A DNA stretch of 64,000 nucleotides from Desulfosoma caldarium (GTDB lineage Bacteria > Desulfobacterota > Syntrophobacteria > Syntrophobacterales > DSM-9756). The DNA lies in the NCBI RefSeq assembly GCF_003751385.1, contig NZ_RJVA01000012.1, positions 372,001 to 436,000 on the forward strand, written 5' to 3'. The translations under genes and the position numbers were made by a program. This document shows, one piece after another, positions 27,937 through 38,100 of the stretch (position 1 is its first letter; each line of letters begins with the position of its first letter). The notes below the pieces were generated by a model. That model had not been told where the DNA came from. It saw only the letters and a program-made list of their open reading frames with translations, and ran no database searches.

Positions 27937-30900
27937 ATGAGCGAGATGGGAAAGAGCTCCGGGCCCGCCAACGGCTCTTTTCGTGACGAAGTGCGCCGAG
28001 TGATTCGGACGCTGGAAACCTTACCCTCGGCGCCCGCTGTCGCTTCTAACATTCTCAACGCTTTGACCCAAGCACGGCCGGACATGGAGCGAGTGGTCAA
28101 GCTGCTGGAGACGGACCAGGGCCTGGCCCTGAAGCTTTTGCGCCTGGTCAATTCCAGCTATTACGGACTTTCCAAGAAAGTGACCACCCTCCACAGGGCG
28201 GTGGCGTTGCTCGGTGTGGAGCAGCTTCGATGCATGCTGCTCAGCGTCACCGTTTCCGAATCCCTCATCAAGGAATTGCGGCGCAGGGCACGAAAGGATC
28301 AGCAGGCTCTGTGGGAGCATTCCCTGGCGTGCGCAGTGTGTTGTGAATTGTTTGCGGAAAAGGTGCTGCCCAAGCGGTCCTCGGAAGCTTTTGTTTTGGG
28401 GCTTCTGCACGATGTGGGAAAACTGCTTTTTATGGAATGTGCTGCGGAGACTTATCGGGAGGTGGAACAGGCTGCCCGGGACCGGGGTGTGGCCATGGCC
28501 GAGGCGGAACAGGACCTTTTGGGTGTGGATCATGCCACGGTAGCCCGCTGGCTTGCGGAAAAGTGGGGCCTCCCGCCCATCCTCACTTTTCCATTGTGGT
28601 GGCATCACCACAGTCCGGATGTCCTAAGCTTGATGGACGTTGCGGACTCAGAGATTCGAGACTTGAGCCTTCTGGTGAACCTTTCCGACCATGTGGTCCA
28701 TGAACTCATGGCGGACGCGGTGGCCGTGGAACAGTTCCGCAGTCCCGACCCGGCTCTCCTAGATCATTTCGGGCTCTCCCTCTCCGACTGTGATCAGATC
28801 AAAAGCCGCATCGCCAAACGTTATAGCGCCAGAACCGCACTGTTGGACTTTGAGCAGGATGAGTTGTCTTTCTATTTCAGCGCCCTTCAGCGGGCCAATC
28901 AGCATCTGAGTCGAATGGCATCCCGGGGGGTGCAACTGGAAAGCGCGCGCCGTTCAGAGCGGGAGAGGGAAGCCTTGGATGCTTTGGAGGCGGTGCTGCC
29001 TGCTTTAGCGGACATGCCCACCATGTTGGAAGAAGCGGCACAGCGTGTGGCGAAAATCTTGGGCGTGGATCACGGCGTCGTCTATGTGTGGGACGATGCA
29101 GGCCCCACACTTTACGGATCCTGGTGGAAAACCGACCAGGTTCCGCGCCCCTTTGCCTTGTCCAAGGAGGGAGGCAACGGCCGGGAAGTGCTCAACAGCA
29201 TGCCCCTGGCAATGCGCCAGCTTCTCAGCGGGTTTCGCAAACGCTACAGCTTTACGGCGGGTGGAGCGGTCATGGACCGTCGCGTGCAATATCATCCGCC
29301 CTATATCGCCCTGCCCATGGTTGTGGACGATCGGGTCGTGGGGGAAGCCATTTTGCATGATCAAGGCCTGCATGACGAGGAAGTGCACGCGGCGCGTCCC
29401 CTTGCCGTTTATGAAAAAGTGGGCCGTGTGCTCTCATCCGCCGTGCGCCAGATACGACTGGTGGAACAATCCCGGGACCTGAATGATAAGCTTTCCGCCG
29501 CTCTGGCGCAAGCAGGCCGCACCATGAAAGAACTTCGAGAAGCGCAGGCGCGCTACCGTGACGAAAAAGAACGCCTTGCCGTCACGCTTCAAAGCATCGC
29601 CGAAGCCGTGATCGCCACGGATACGGAAGGCCGGGTGGTTCTTTTCAACGAGGCGGCTTCCAAACTCACCGGATGGGATGCCCAGAACGCTGTGGGAAAG
29701 CCGGCCGAAGAGTTGTTGCAGCTCCGCACGGCGGCCGAAGAACCTTTCTCGAACCCGGTGGCGGCGGTTCTGGAAAAAGGCGGCCCGGTGGAATATGCGA
29801 ACGAACTGGCTGTGATCACTCGAGATGGCTCCCGGCGACCTGTTGCTCTGTGCGGCGCACCCATCATCGATGAAGAAGGCCGAAGTGTGGGGGTCATCTT
29901 CGCCGTTCGCGACCTGACGTATCAAAAGAAGATGGAAACGGAGGTCCTGCGCGCTCGAAAATTGGACTCCCTTCGGATTCTTGCCGGAGGCATCGCCCAT
30001 GACTTCAACAACATCTTGATGGGCATTTTGGGCAATCTGAATCTCGCGCGCATGTTTGTCAACGAGCCTGAGAAGCTGGAATCTCGACTGACCGAAGCCG
30101 AAAAAGGAGTGCACCGCGCCAAGGAGTTGACACAGCAGTTGCTAAGCCTGGCCAAAGGGGGTGTTCCTACCAAGAAAACGGCGGCTATGGCCTCTCTTCT
30201 TCGAGAGGGGGCCAATTTTGTGCTCTCAGGATCCAACGTCAAGGTGCATTTCAGCCTTCCCGAGGACTTGTGCCCCGTCGAGGTGGATGTGGCTCAGATG
30301 CATCAGGTGATCAGCAACCTGCTGATCAACGCCATGCAGGCCATGCCCGAGGGAGGGACGGTGTGGATTTCGGCAGAAAACGTGGAAGTCACCGAGGATA
30401 CGGGCTTGCCTTTGTCCAAGGGAACCTATGTGCACGTGGCATTTCGCGACGAAGGGACAGGCATCAAGGCCGAATACCTGGACCGAATTTTCGACCCGTA
30501 CTTTACCACCAAAGACCGCAACAGTGAGAAAGGCACAGGGCTTGGCTTGGCCATTGTCTATTCGGTCATGAAGCGCCACGGCGGATGTGTGACGGTAGAA
30601 TCGCAGGAAGGCAAGGGAACGGTGTTTCACCTGTACCTTCCCGCATCGGATGCCGTGCCGCCATCGGCCAAACACGACTCCACGCCCCTTCAGACAGCTC
30701 AGGGCCGCATCTTGGTCATGGACGATGAGGAATCGGTGCGAAACATCGTGCGCGAAATGCTGACGCACCTGGGTTACGAGCCGGACGTGGCTCAGGAAGG
30801 TCTTGAAGCCATCAAGAAATATGAAGCGGCCTTGAAACAGGAAAGGCCCTATCACGCGGTCATTTTGGACCTCACCGTTCGTGGCGGCATGGGAGCCCGG

Positions 30901-31401
30901 GAGACTCTGGAAAAGCTTCAAACCCTGGACCCGGAGGTCAAGGCCATCGTCTCCAGCGGGTATGTTCAAGATGAAATCGTCAATCGCCACGCGGAATTCG
31001 GCTTTGCGGCCGTTATCACGAAACCTTTCACCATTCGAAAGCTTGCGGAAACCCTGCAGAGGGTGGTGCACAAAAAGGATCAGCGTCGTTGTGTTAGAAG
31101 AAACGTGCAGCATTCTGTGACGGTGGAACTGGCGGATGCCTCCTTTTTGGCCAAGACTCTGAACCTGAGCGAGGAAGGGGCGCTCATTGACTCCAATGTG
31201 CCGGTCAATCCTGAAGCAGTGGTTTCTGTGAACGTGAAACCGGAACATGAAGAACCAAGGCGCCTCAGGGGCCGGGTTGTGTGGTCTCGTGTGCGCGCCA
31301 TGAACGGGGATGGAGCATCGTATCTGGTGGGCGTGCATTTTGACAACATCTCCGAAGAAGACAGAGAATACGTGCGCGGGCTCATGGGGCTAGAATCCTA
31401 A
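27937..31401 (+). CDS. HDOD-GAF-PAS-histidine kinase-receiver-PilZ fusion protein
   Basis: Very large cytoplasmic signalling protein, 1154 residues. Order: HDOD domain (about 20-215, with LLRLVNSSYYGL and an HD pair in LLHDVGKLLF), a GAF-like domain (about 350-510), a coiled coil, PAS (about 545-660), HisKA with AGGIAHDFNNILMGIL, an ATPase domain with DEGTGIKAE and GTGLGLAIV, and a receiver with VMDDEES and VILDLTVRGG. A C-terminal PilZ domain ends it, with RRNVQH and LNLSEEGALI. The RRxxxR motif of PilZ has His in the last place, so c-di-GMP binding is uncertain. It starts after AAGGTAG and is followed six bases later by an EamA transporter gene. Confidence 0.93.
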   Translation: MSEMGKSSGPANGSFRDEVRRVIRTLETLPSAPAVASNILNALTQARPDMERVVKLLETDQGLALKLLRLVNSSYYGLSKKVTTLHRAVALLGVEQLRCMLLSVTVSESLIKELRRRARKDQQALWEHSLACAVCCELFAEKVLPKRSSEAFVLGLLHDVGKLLFMECAAETYREVEQAARDRGVAMAEAEQDLLGVDHATVARWLAEKWGLPPILTFPLWWHHHSPDVLSLMDVADSEIRDLSLLVNLSDHVVHELMADAVAVEQFRSPDPALLDHFGLSLSDCDQIKSRIAKRYSARTALLDFEQDELSFYFSALQRANQHLSRMASRGVQLESARRSEREREALDALEAVLPALADMPTMLEEAAQRVAKILGVDHGVVYVWDDAGPTLYGSWWKTDQVPRPFALSKEGGNGREVLNSMPLAMRQLLSGFRKRYSFTAGGAVMDRRVQYHPPYIALPMVVDDRVVGEAILHDQGLHDEEVHAARPLAVYEKVGRVLSSAVRQIRLVEQSRDLNDKLSAALAQAGRTMKELREAQARYRDEKERLAVTLQSIAEAVIATDTEGRVVLFNEAASKLTGWDAQNAVGKPAEELLQLRTAAEEPFSNPVAAVLEKGGPVEYANELAVITRDGSRRPVALCGAPIIDEEGRSVGVIFAVRDLTYQKKMETEVLRARKLDSLRILAGGIAHDFNNILMGILGNLNLARMFVNEPEKLESRLTEAEKGVHRAKELTQQLLSLAKGGVPTKKTAAMASLLREGANFVLSGSNVKVHFSLPEDLCPVEVDVAQMHQVISNLLINAMQAMPEGGTVWISAENVEVTEDTGLPLSKGTYVHVAFRDEGTGIKAEYLDRIFDPYFTTKDRNSEKGTGLGLAIVYSVMKRHGGCVTVESQEGKGTVFHLYLPASDAVPPSAKHDSTPLQTAQGRILVMDDEESVRNIVREMLTHLGYEPDVAQEGLEAIKKYEAALKQERPYHAVILDLTVRGGMGARETLEKLQTLDPEVKAIVSSGYVQDEIVNRHAEFGFAAVITKPFTIRKLAETLQRVVHKKDQRRCVRRNVQHSVTVELADASFLAKTLNLSEEGALIDSNVPVNPEAVVSVNVKPEHEEPRRLRGRVVWSRVRAMNGDGASYLVGVHFDNISEEDREYVRGLMGLES

Positions 31402-31407
31402 CAACCC

Positions 31408-32277
31408 ATGGGTACGATCTACATCAAACTCACCATGACGGCGGTATTGTGGGGTGGCACTTTTATTGCCGGAAGAATGATCGCCGGTGAGGTGCCGCCG
31501 TTTTCTGCCGCTTTTCTGCGTTTCGTGTGGGCTTCTGTCTTTCTTTTTGGATCTTTTTTAAGGCGCGGCCGTTCGATGTCTTTTCCTTTGAAACACTGGA
31601 GTGCTTTTCTGGTTTTGGGGCTGACGGGAATCTTTGCCTATAACGCTTTTTTCTTTTCCGGCCTCAAACGCATTCCTGCAAGTCGTGCTTCTTTGATCAT
31701 CGCCTGCAATCCGGCCATGATCGCCCTTTTTTCCGCCATCCTTTTCAAGGAACACCTGGGAGCGAGGCGATGTGGAGGAATTGCCCTTTCGGTTTTGGGG
31801 GCCGTGATCGTCATTTCCAGAGGCCATCCCTGGAGCCTATGGCACGGGGGTATTGGTGTGGGCGATCTATTGATTTTAGGCTGCGTGGCCAGCTGGGTGG
31901 CCTATTCCTTAATGGGCAAAAGGGTCATGAATGCGGTTTCTCCGGAAATCGCCGTGGCCTATTCATGCCTTGCGGGTACGGCACTTTTGGCGATTCCGGC
32001 CAGCGCCGAACGCGTTTGGTCTCATCTGTGGACGTTCAGTTGGACATCATGGATCGGTATGTTTTACCTGGGTTTTTTCGGATCGTTCTTGGGATTTCGC
32101 TGGTATTATGAAGGCATTCAGGCCATCGGGCCCGCCAGGGCCGGGGTTTTTATCAACCTGGTGCCGTTGAGTGCCATGGCGATGGCCGTCCTTTTTCTGG
32201 GCGAGCAGGTGGAAGCCTCCCTGATTGTGGGTGCCTTGGCCATTTGCCTCGGTGTGACCCTCACCAACCGAGCCTAA
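31408..32277 (+). CDS. EamA/DMT-family membrane transporter
   Basis: Ten-helix exporter-type protein of 289 residues with two EamA repeats. The N-terminal repeat starts with AVLWGGTFIAGRMI, a typical signature, and contains NAFFFSGLKRIPASRASLI; the second ends with NLVPLSAMAMAVLFLGEQV. Family members export amino acids, nucleosides or other metabolites, and the substrate here cannot be told. It begins six bases after the signalling giant, so the two are probably co-transcribed, though no functional link is known. A perfect sigma-54-like sequence at 31455-31469 falls in its codons and is discounted. The next 285 bp (32278-32562) hold only an AGCCTGC/GCAGGCT stem (32317-32350). Confidence 0.92.
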   Translation: MGTIYIKLTMTAVLWGGTFIAGRMIAGEVPPFSAAFLRFVWASVFLFGSFLRRGRSMSFPLKHWSAFLVLGLTGIFAYNAFFFSGLKRIPASRASLIIACNPAMIALFSAILFKEHLGARRCGGIALSVLGAVIVISRGHPWSLWHGGIGVGDLLILGCVASWVAYSLMGKRVMNAVSPEIAVAYSCLAGTALLAIPASAERVWSHLWTFSWTSWIGMFYLGFFGSFLGFRWYYEGIQAIGPARAGVFINLVPLSAMAMAVLFLGEQVEASLIVGALAICLGVTLTNRA

Positions 32278-32562
32278 TTTCTTCATCCCCACGCCCTCTG
32301 TGGTGCTTTTTTCGCCAGCCTGCACCATGCCATCTCCGCACGGGCAGGCTTGTTCCCAGAGAAAAAACCGTCCGGATCGCCCGCCGTGCACCTTTACCCA
32401 CGGTCTTGTGCGGGTCTGCGGAACGCCTTGAAAAAATGCTTCGGCCCCCTTTTTTTTACGGGCGCCTTGGTCAAAAATGAAATAAACCATTTGGCGTGAC
32501 TGGCACCCACGACGGCATTGAACACCACCGGACCACAAAAGCCAACGGCTGGGGAGGCACCG

Positions 32563-34062
32563 ATGCACGGCGACGCAGCGTCAACAATCAGAAATATTCT
32601 GGTGGTCGATGACGATCCCAGTGTCTTGGAACTCATGGGCGAAGTGCTTAGAGGCGAAGGGTGCAACCCCCTTTTGGCCTCGAATCCCATGGAAGCTTTG
32701 ACGCTGGCCGAAAGCAAGGAGTGTTCCCTGGCCTTTTTGGACATTGAACTTCCGGGCATGAACGGCATTGAACTGACGGGGCGGCTTAAAGCGAAAGATC
32801 CTCACCTGGATGTGGTTATCATGACCGGTTACGGGACTCTTGAAAACGCAGTGCAAGCCATCAAGATTGGCGTGGCCGATTTCATTCGCAAGCCGTTCAG
32901 CATAGAAGACGTCTTCATGTGCCTTCGACGACATTGGGAAAGACAGGCATTTCGAGAAAGGATTCGTCAGGCCGAGCAGCGCTATGCGGACCTGGTGCAA
33001 CATGCGCCCATGATGATCTTTTCGCTGCGAAAGGATTTTGGCCTGGGCTTTGTCAATCGAGCGTGCCGCACGGTATTGGGTTTTGATCCTTCGGAAGTGG
33101 TGGATCGAGCAGGGTGGTTATTGGAGCGCGTGGTGGAGGAAGATCGCGATCAGTTTGCCATGCATGTTCGAGGGGTTTTTGAAGGTCTGGGGGATGCCGG
33201 ATTTTTGGAATGCCGGCTCAGGCATCGCGAAGGCCATGTTTTACATTGCCTAATGAAGACCTTTGTGCCTGCCGCTTCGGCAAAGCTTGAACGCCTCAAG
33301 CAATTGGAAGGCATCGCCGTGGACATTACGGACCGTGTCCTTCTAGAAAAGGCCCTTGTTCAAAAAGAAAAGCTCAAGACTTTAGGGGCCGTGGCGGCGG
33401 AAGTGGCCCACGAGATTCGAAACCCCTTGGTGGCCATCGGCGGCTTTGCTCGGCGATTGCACAGTCGCTATCCCGAAGCGTCGGAAGCCGCCATCATTTT
33501 GGACGAATGCCGAAGGTTGGAAAGGATTCTGGACCGCATTCGAAACTATCTGTCCCCGGTGGACATTTCCTTAGGCAAACACGCTGTGGAAGAGATTCTG
33601 CACCGCTGCAAGGAACTCATGGGCCTGGAACTGGAAAGAAAAGGCATGCGGTGCCGACTGGAGGTGGAGCCCGGTTTGGAGCCGCTGTCTGTGGATGCCA
33701 ACGCGCTGCTGCAAGTTTTTATCAATCTGGTCCGAAACGCCATTCATGCCATGCAGAAAGGCGACGAACTGGTGGTGCGGGCTTACCGCAGCGCTCAGTA
33801 CGTGATGATTCGTTTCCAAAATCCATGTCGTAAACCCGTCGCCATACATCCCGATGCTTTGTTCCTCCCCTTTGACGAAGGGGGACAGACCATCGGTTTG
33901 CCTCTGAGCTACCGACTGATTCGCTCCATGGGAGGCGTCCTCAATTTTTCTTGGGAAGAACCGTATGCCGTCTTCACCGTCTCCTTGCCGAGATTCCAGG
34001 AGCGGGAAGCCGAGTCTTACGACTCGCGTTTGACGCCGGCGGAAGCGACAAAACGTCCCTGA
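32563..34062 (+). CDS. Receiver-PAS-histidine kinase with atypical ATPase domain
   Basis: Soluble protein of 499 residues: N-terminal receiver (VVDDDPSVL, phospho-acceptor AFLDIELPGMNG, KPFSIED), PAS (about 140-255), and HisKA with AAEVAHEIRNPLVAIGG. An ATPase domain follows whose N-box FINLVRNAIHAM is intact. The expected D-x-G-x-G lid motif is replaced by RFQNPCRKPVA, and the GxGLGL box by GQTIGLPLSYRL. ATP binding may therefore be altered or lost. ATG at 32563 has GGGGAGG five bases upstream; a TTG at 32518 is in frame but poorly placed. Its N-terminal receiver implies input from another kinase, possibly one in this window. Confidence 0.9.
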   Translation: MHGDAASTIRNILVVDDDPSVLELMGEVLRGEGCNPLLASNPMEALTLAESKECSLAFLDIELPGMNGIELTGRLKAKDPHLDVVIMTGYGTLENAVQAIKIGVADFIRKPFSIEDVFMCLRRHWERQAFRERIRQAEQRYADLVQHAPMMIFSLRKDFGLGFVNRACRTVLGFDPSEVVDRAGWLLERVVEEDRDQFAMHVRGVFEGLGDAGFLECRLRHREGHVLHCLMKTFVPAASAKLERLKQLEGIAVDITDRVLLEKALVQKEKLKTLGAVAAEVAHEIRNPLVAIGGFARRLHSRYPEASEAAIILDECRRLERILDRIRNYLSPVDISLGKHAVEEILHRCKELMGLELERKGMRCRLEVEPGLEPLSVDANALLQVFINLVRNAIHAMQKGDELVVRAYRSAQYVMIRFQNPCRKPVAIHPDALFLPFDEGGQTIGLPLSYRLIRSMGGVLNFSWEEPYAVFTVSLPRFQEREAESYDSRLTPAEATKRP

Positions 34063-34140
34063 AAGCCCTGTTGTTTATGGCCCATGCACTGTTGCTCGAG
34101 AAGGCCTTTCCCTCGGTTTCTGCTGGGCTTTCACGTCGCG

Positions 34141-35130
34141 TTAGTTGTAGTTGATGGCGCTGATTTGCATGAGCTGGTCAAAGGAATGAATGGCCTCGAT
34201 GCGGCGCACCGTGCCGGTTTTGCCGCGCATCACCACGGAGTAGGTGATGGCGCCTGGGCCCGTGAAACGCACTCCAGAAAGAAAGTCGCCCCCGCTGATG
34301 CCGGTAGCCGCAAAAAAGACATCGTCGCTTCGAATCAAATCCTGTGTGCTGAGCACCCGTTGCAAATCGTAACCTGCCTTGAGCAGGGCCTCCTTTTCCG
34401 TGGCCGATTGGGGGTCCAAGCGCCCAAGCATTTCACCTCCCACCACCTTGATGGCCGCGGCCGCGAGGACACCTTCAGGCGTCCCGCCTGTACCCATCAT
34501 GACATCCACGGAGGTTTCCGGCAGCACGGCCATGAGGGCTCCGGCCACATCGCCGTCGGTATGAAGTTGAATGCGGGCACCGGCCTTGCGAATGTGGGCG
34601 ATGAGTTCTTTGTGGCGCGGTTTGTCTAAAACAAAGACGGTCAAGTCATTCACGTCTTTTCCCAGGGCCTTGGCAATGTTTTTTAAATTTTCTTCGGGAG
34701 AGGCGTCCAGGTCGATGGCATGGCGTGCCGCCGAAGGCACGACCAGTTTGCTCATGTAGAATGCGGGACCTGGGTTAAACATGGATCCCCGTGGCGCCAT
34801 GGCCACCACGGAGATGGCATTGGGTCGACCATAAGCCAGCAAGCGCGTGCCTTCGACAGGATCCACGGCCACATCCACCTTGGGTCCTCGACCCGTACCC
34901 AACTTCTCCCCGTTGTACAGCATGGGGGCCTTGTCCTTTTCCCCTTCGCCGATCACCACAACACCGTCAATATCCACCGCGTTGAAGCTCAACCTCATGG
35001 CGTCCACGGCGGCCTTGTCTCCAGCTTTGCCATTCCCACGGCCAAGCCATCGCGCCGCAGCCAGGGCGGCAGCTTCCGTGACTCGAACCAGATCAAGTCC
35101 CAAATTTCTTTCTGGGGCTTCCGTCTGCAT
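34141..35130 (-). CDS. glpX: Fructose-1,6-bisphosphatase class II
   Basis: Hydrolyses fructose-1,6-bisphosphate to fructose-6-phosphate in gluconeogenesis. The 329 residues carry the class II signatures VIGEGEKDKAPMLYNGE, DPVEGTRLLAYGRPNA, MGTGGTPEGVLAAAA and ATGISGGDFL. I place the start at the second of two adjacent ATGs (35128-35130) because it lies six bases after AAGGAG; extension to 35163 is possible. It begins 36 bp after the HdrA-HdrA fusion gene and appears to be the last gene of the Hdr/Fwd-like operon. Together with the dikinase-like gene at the other end, this hints at a gluconeogenic link. Confidence 0.95.
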   Translation of the reverse strand: MQTEAPERNLGLDLVRVTEAAALAAARWLGRGNGKAGDKAAVDAMRLSFNAVDIDGVVVIGEGEKDKAPMLYNGEKLGTGRGPKVDVAVDPVEGTRLLAYGRPNAISVVAMAPRGSMFNPGPAFYMSKLVVPSAARHAIDLDASPEENLKNIAKALGKDVNDLTVFVLDKPRHKELIAHIRKAGARIQLHTDGDVAGALMAVLPETSVDVMMGTGGTPEGVLAAAAIKVVGGEMLGRLDPQSATEKEALLKAGYDLQRVLSTQDLIRSDDVFFAATGISGGDFLSGVRFTGPGAITYSVVMRGKTGTVRRIEAIHSFDQLMQISAINYN

Positions 35131-35166
35131 CATCGGCTCCTTGCAAGAATCTTCTTGAAACATCCT

Positions 35167-38100
35167 CTACGACTTAACCATCCACGCCAAGCCCTGGAGC
35201 AACCCTTTGCTCTCGGTTCCCGCCAGATCGATGGCCCCGGCAGGGCATTCCGCGACGCACAAGCCACAGCCGCGGCAGGCTCCTGGATCCACCGACAAAG
35301 GCCCTAGGGGCGGCACCTGGATGGCCTGGGCCGGACACACAGCGGCGCAATTGAGACAGCGGGAACACCGGCCGGCATCGATGGCCGCCACAAAAGCAGG
35401 GCGCCGCACAAGTCCTTGGCGATATACGGCCAGCATCTTAGACGCTGCAGCATTGCCTTGCACCAAAGCCTCTGCAAGGGTCTTGGGGGAATGGCATTGA
35501 CCGGCAATAAAAATGCCCTCCACAGCGGTTTCCACAGGCGCCAGTTTCACGTGCCGTTCCATGAAAAACCCTGCTGCGCTGAGGGGCACTCGAAGAATGG
35601 AGGCCACGTGCTGGTTTTCGGGGCTGGGCACCGTGGGTGTACTGAGAACCAGAAGGTCTGCGCGTTCATGATAGGAACAGTCCGTGTCGGGATCGACCCA
35701 ATGCACATCCACCGTGGAGCGCCGGCCGAAGCGTGTGGGTTCTACGCGCGGAGGTCGCTTTTCATCGTAACGCAGGAACTGAATGCCCACGCGACGGGCA
35801 TTCTGGTAGCTGAGTTCCGCTAGGCCGTAAGTGCGCATATCGCGATGAAGAATGGTGATGGTCACATGCGGAAAGCGTTCGTGAATTTCCAAGGCATGGG
35901 CCACGGCTTGCTGGCAGCAAGATCGACTGCAGTAGGGGCGTTCATCATTTCGCGAACCCGCGCATTGGATCATGAGCACGCGGCGAGCCTGCCGCAAATC
36001 CAAGCGGCCTTCATCCATGGCCGCCGCCAGTTCCGACTGGGTCATGACCTGGGCAAGGGTGCCGTATCCGTAAAGGTTTTCCGGCTTCCAAACCTGAGCG
36101 CCCATGGCGATGAGAATCGTTCCAAATGTTTCTTTGACCTTTTCGACAAGCGCATCCGTTCCAGAATCGTGCCGGTGCAGTTCCACCTGAAAATGGCCCA
36201 AGCTTCCTCGACAATCCACAAGACGCGTGTTCCTAAGAACGCGAATCCGAGGTTGCGTGCGAATGCGGCTGAGAAAATGCCGGTACAAACGGTCCGGGCG
36301 GATGTCCATCTTGCCGAAATAAGCCTGAGTCAGGCGACCGCCAAAGACATGTCCCGATTCGGCCACCAGAACCTGAATGCCGTTGTCCGCCAGGCGCAGC
36401 GCGGCGGTGAGCGCCGCAGCGCTGCTTCCTAAAACCAGCGCGGATGGTGTGATGGGAATTTCGATGATCCGTGCGGGCTGCGCGGCGCTCATCTGCGCAA
36501 CCGTTCCGGTCACAAGCGCCTTGGCTTTTTCCAAAGCTTTTTCAGGGAAGTCCTTGTGCACCCACGAGCATTGTTCGCGGATGTTGACCATGCGCACGTA
36601 GCCTGAAGGTAGTCCCGCCTTGGCTAAAACTTCTTGAAATACGGGAAGGTGGCTTCGAGGAGAACAGGCCGCCACGACGACGCGGTTCAAATGCTTTTCC
36701 TGAATGATTCGCGCCATGCGCGTGGTGGCATCCGTCGCACAGGAGAATAGGTTTTCTGTGGCATAGGCTACCTGAGGGAGCTTCTTTGCCCAGTGAATGA
36801 GCTCGCCCGTATCGATGACACCGGCAATGTTGGTCCCGCATCGACACACGAACACCCCGATGCGCAGGGGTTCTTCTCGGTCCATTCGATCTGAGTTGGT
36901 TCGAAGGGATTTGGCGGCTTTAAGGTGTTCCCTTGAAGGACCATCGAGAATCTGAGGAACAGGCCACAATGCCTTTCGCGCTTCGCTTCCCGCAGACAAT
37001 CGAGCACTGGCCGCCACAGCCGCGGCGTACGCTTCCTGCACCGTGGACGGAATGCTCTTGGGGCCCAGAAAAGTGCCGCAGGCATACACGCCGTCTAGGG
37101 AGGTATGCACCGTGTGGTGCTCCTTGATGCGAACAAAACCGTAAGGGTCCATCTGCAGGCCGAGGCTTTGGGCCATCGCCACGGCTTCCCGCGACGGGCG
37201 CATGCCCATGGCCAGCACGACCAGGTCCGCTTCCGTATGCCAGGAAAGACCACCATGAGCCGCCCAGACCTCAACGCCGTCACCTTTTCCTTTGGGAACA
37301 ATGCGGGCCACCTTGCCATGGACCACGTGAACCTTTTCCAATGCCTGAACCCGTCGAAAGAATGGCTCACAATCCCTTCCGTGAGCCCGCACGTCCATGG
37401 CGCACAGCGTGATGCGTTCCACGTGGGAAAGGGAAGCCGTGATTTGAATCTGTTTCAAAGCCGCGGCGCAGCAGTAATCGGAACAATAGGGCACACCACG
37501 CTCGGTATCCCTGGATCCCGCGCACTGCGCAAACACAATGCGCCGAGGCGGCTCGGCCAACCCTGAAGGATGTAAAACGCCGCGCGTGGGACCTGTGGCA
37601 CTGAGAAACCGCTCCAGCTCTAGATTGGTCAGCACATGTGGAGATTTGACCCAATGAGGATCGTGAAGGTCTTGGGGGCCTAACAGTTCAAAGCCCCCAG
37701 CGAGAATCAAAGCGCCCACCTGAAGCTGAAGCGCTTTCGGCCGGTCCGTGAAATGGATGGCCCCTGTGGGGCACACGTCGGCGCATCGGGAACATGTTTT
37801 GCCCTGAAAATGCCAACAGACCGTGGGGTCAATGGCCGGAACGGCGGGATACGCTTGAGGGTAAAGGGTTCGAATGGCCTTGGTCAGGCCGAGGTTCAGA
37901 TTGTAGGGGTCGGGTCTTTGGGCAGGGCAGGCACGCTGACAGGTGCCGCAGCCGATGCACTTGGACGCATCCACATAGGTGGGCTCCAGGATGACAGAGC
38001 AGATAAAAGAGCCTGCATAGCCTTCCACACGATCCAGCCGCGCCCGTACCAACACGCGAATTTTCGGGTGGCGTCCCAGGGCTAGAAGCCTCGGGGATAA

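Noticed and set aside
31455-31469. Perfect sigma-54 promoter match TGGCAC-N5-TTGC
   Set aside because: It falls in codons for the conserved WGGTFIAG segment at the start of the EamA transporter, and no gene begins soon after it.
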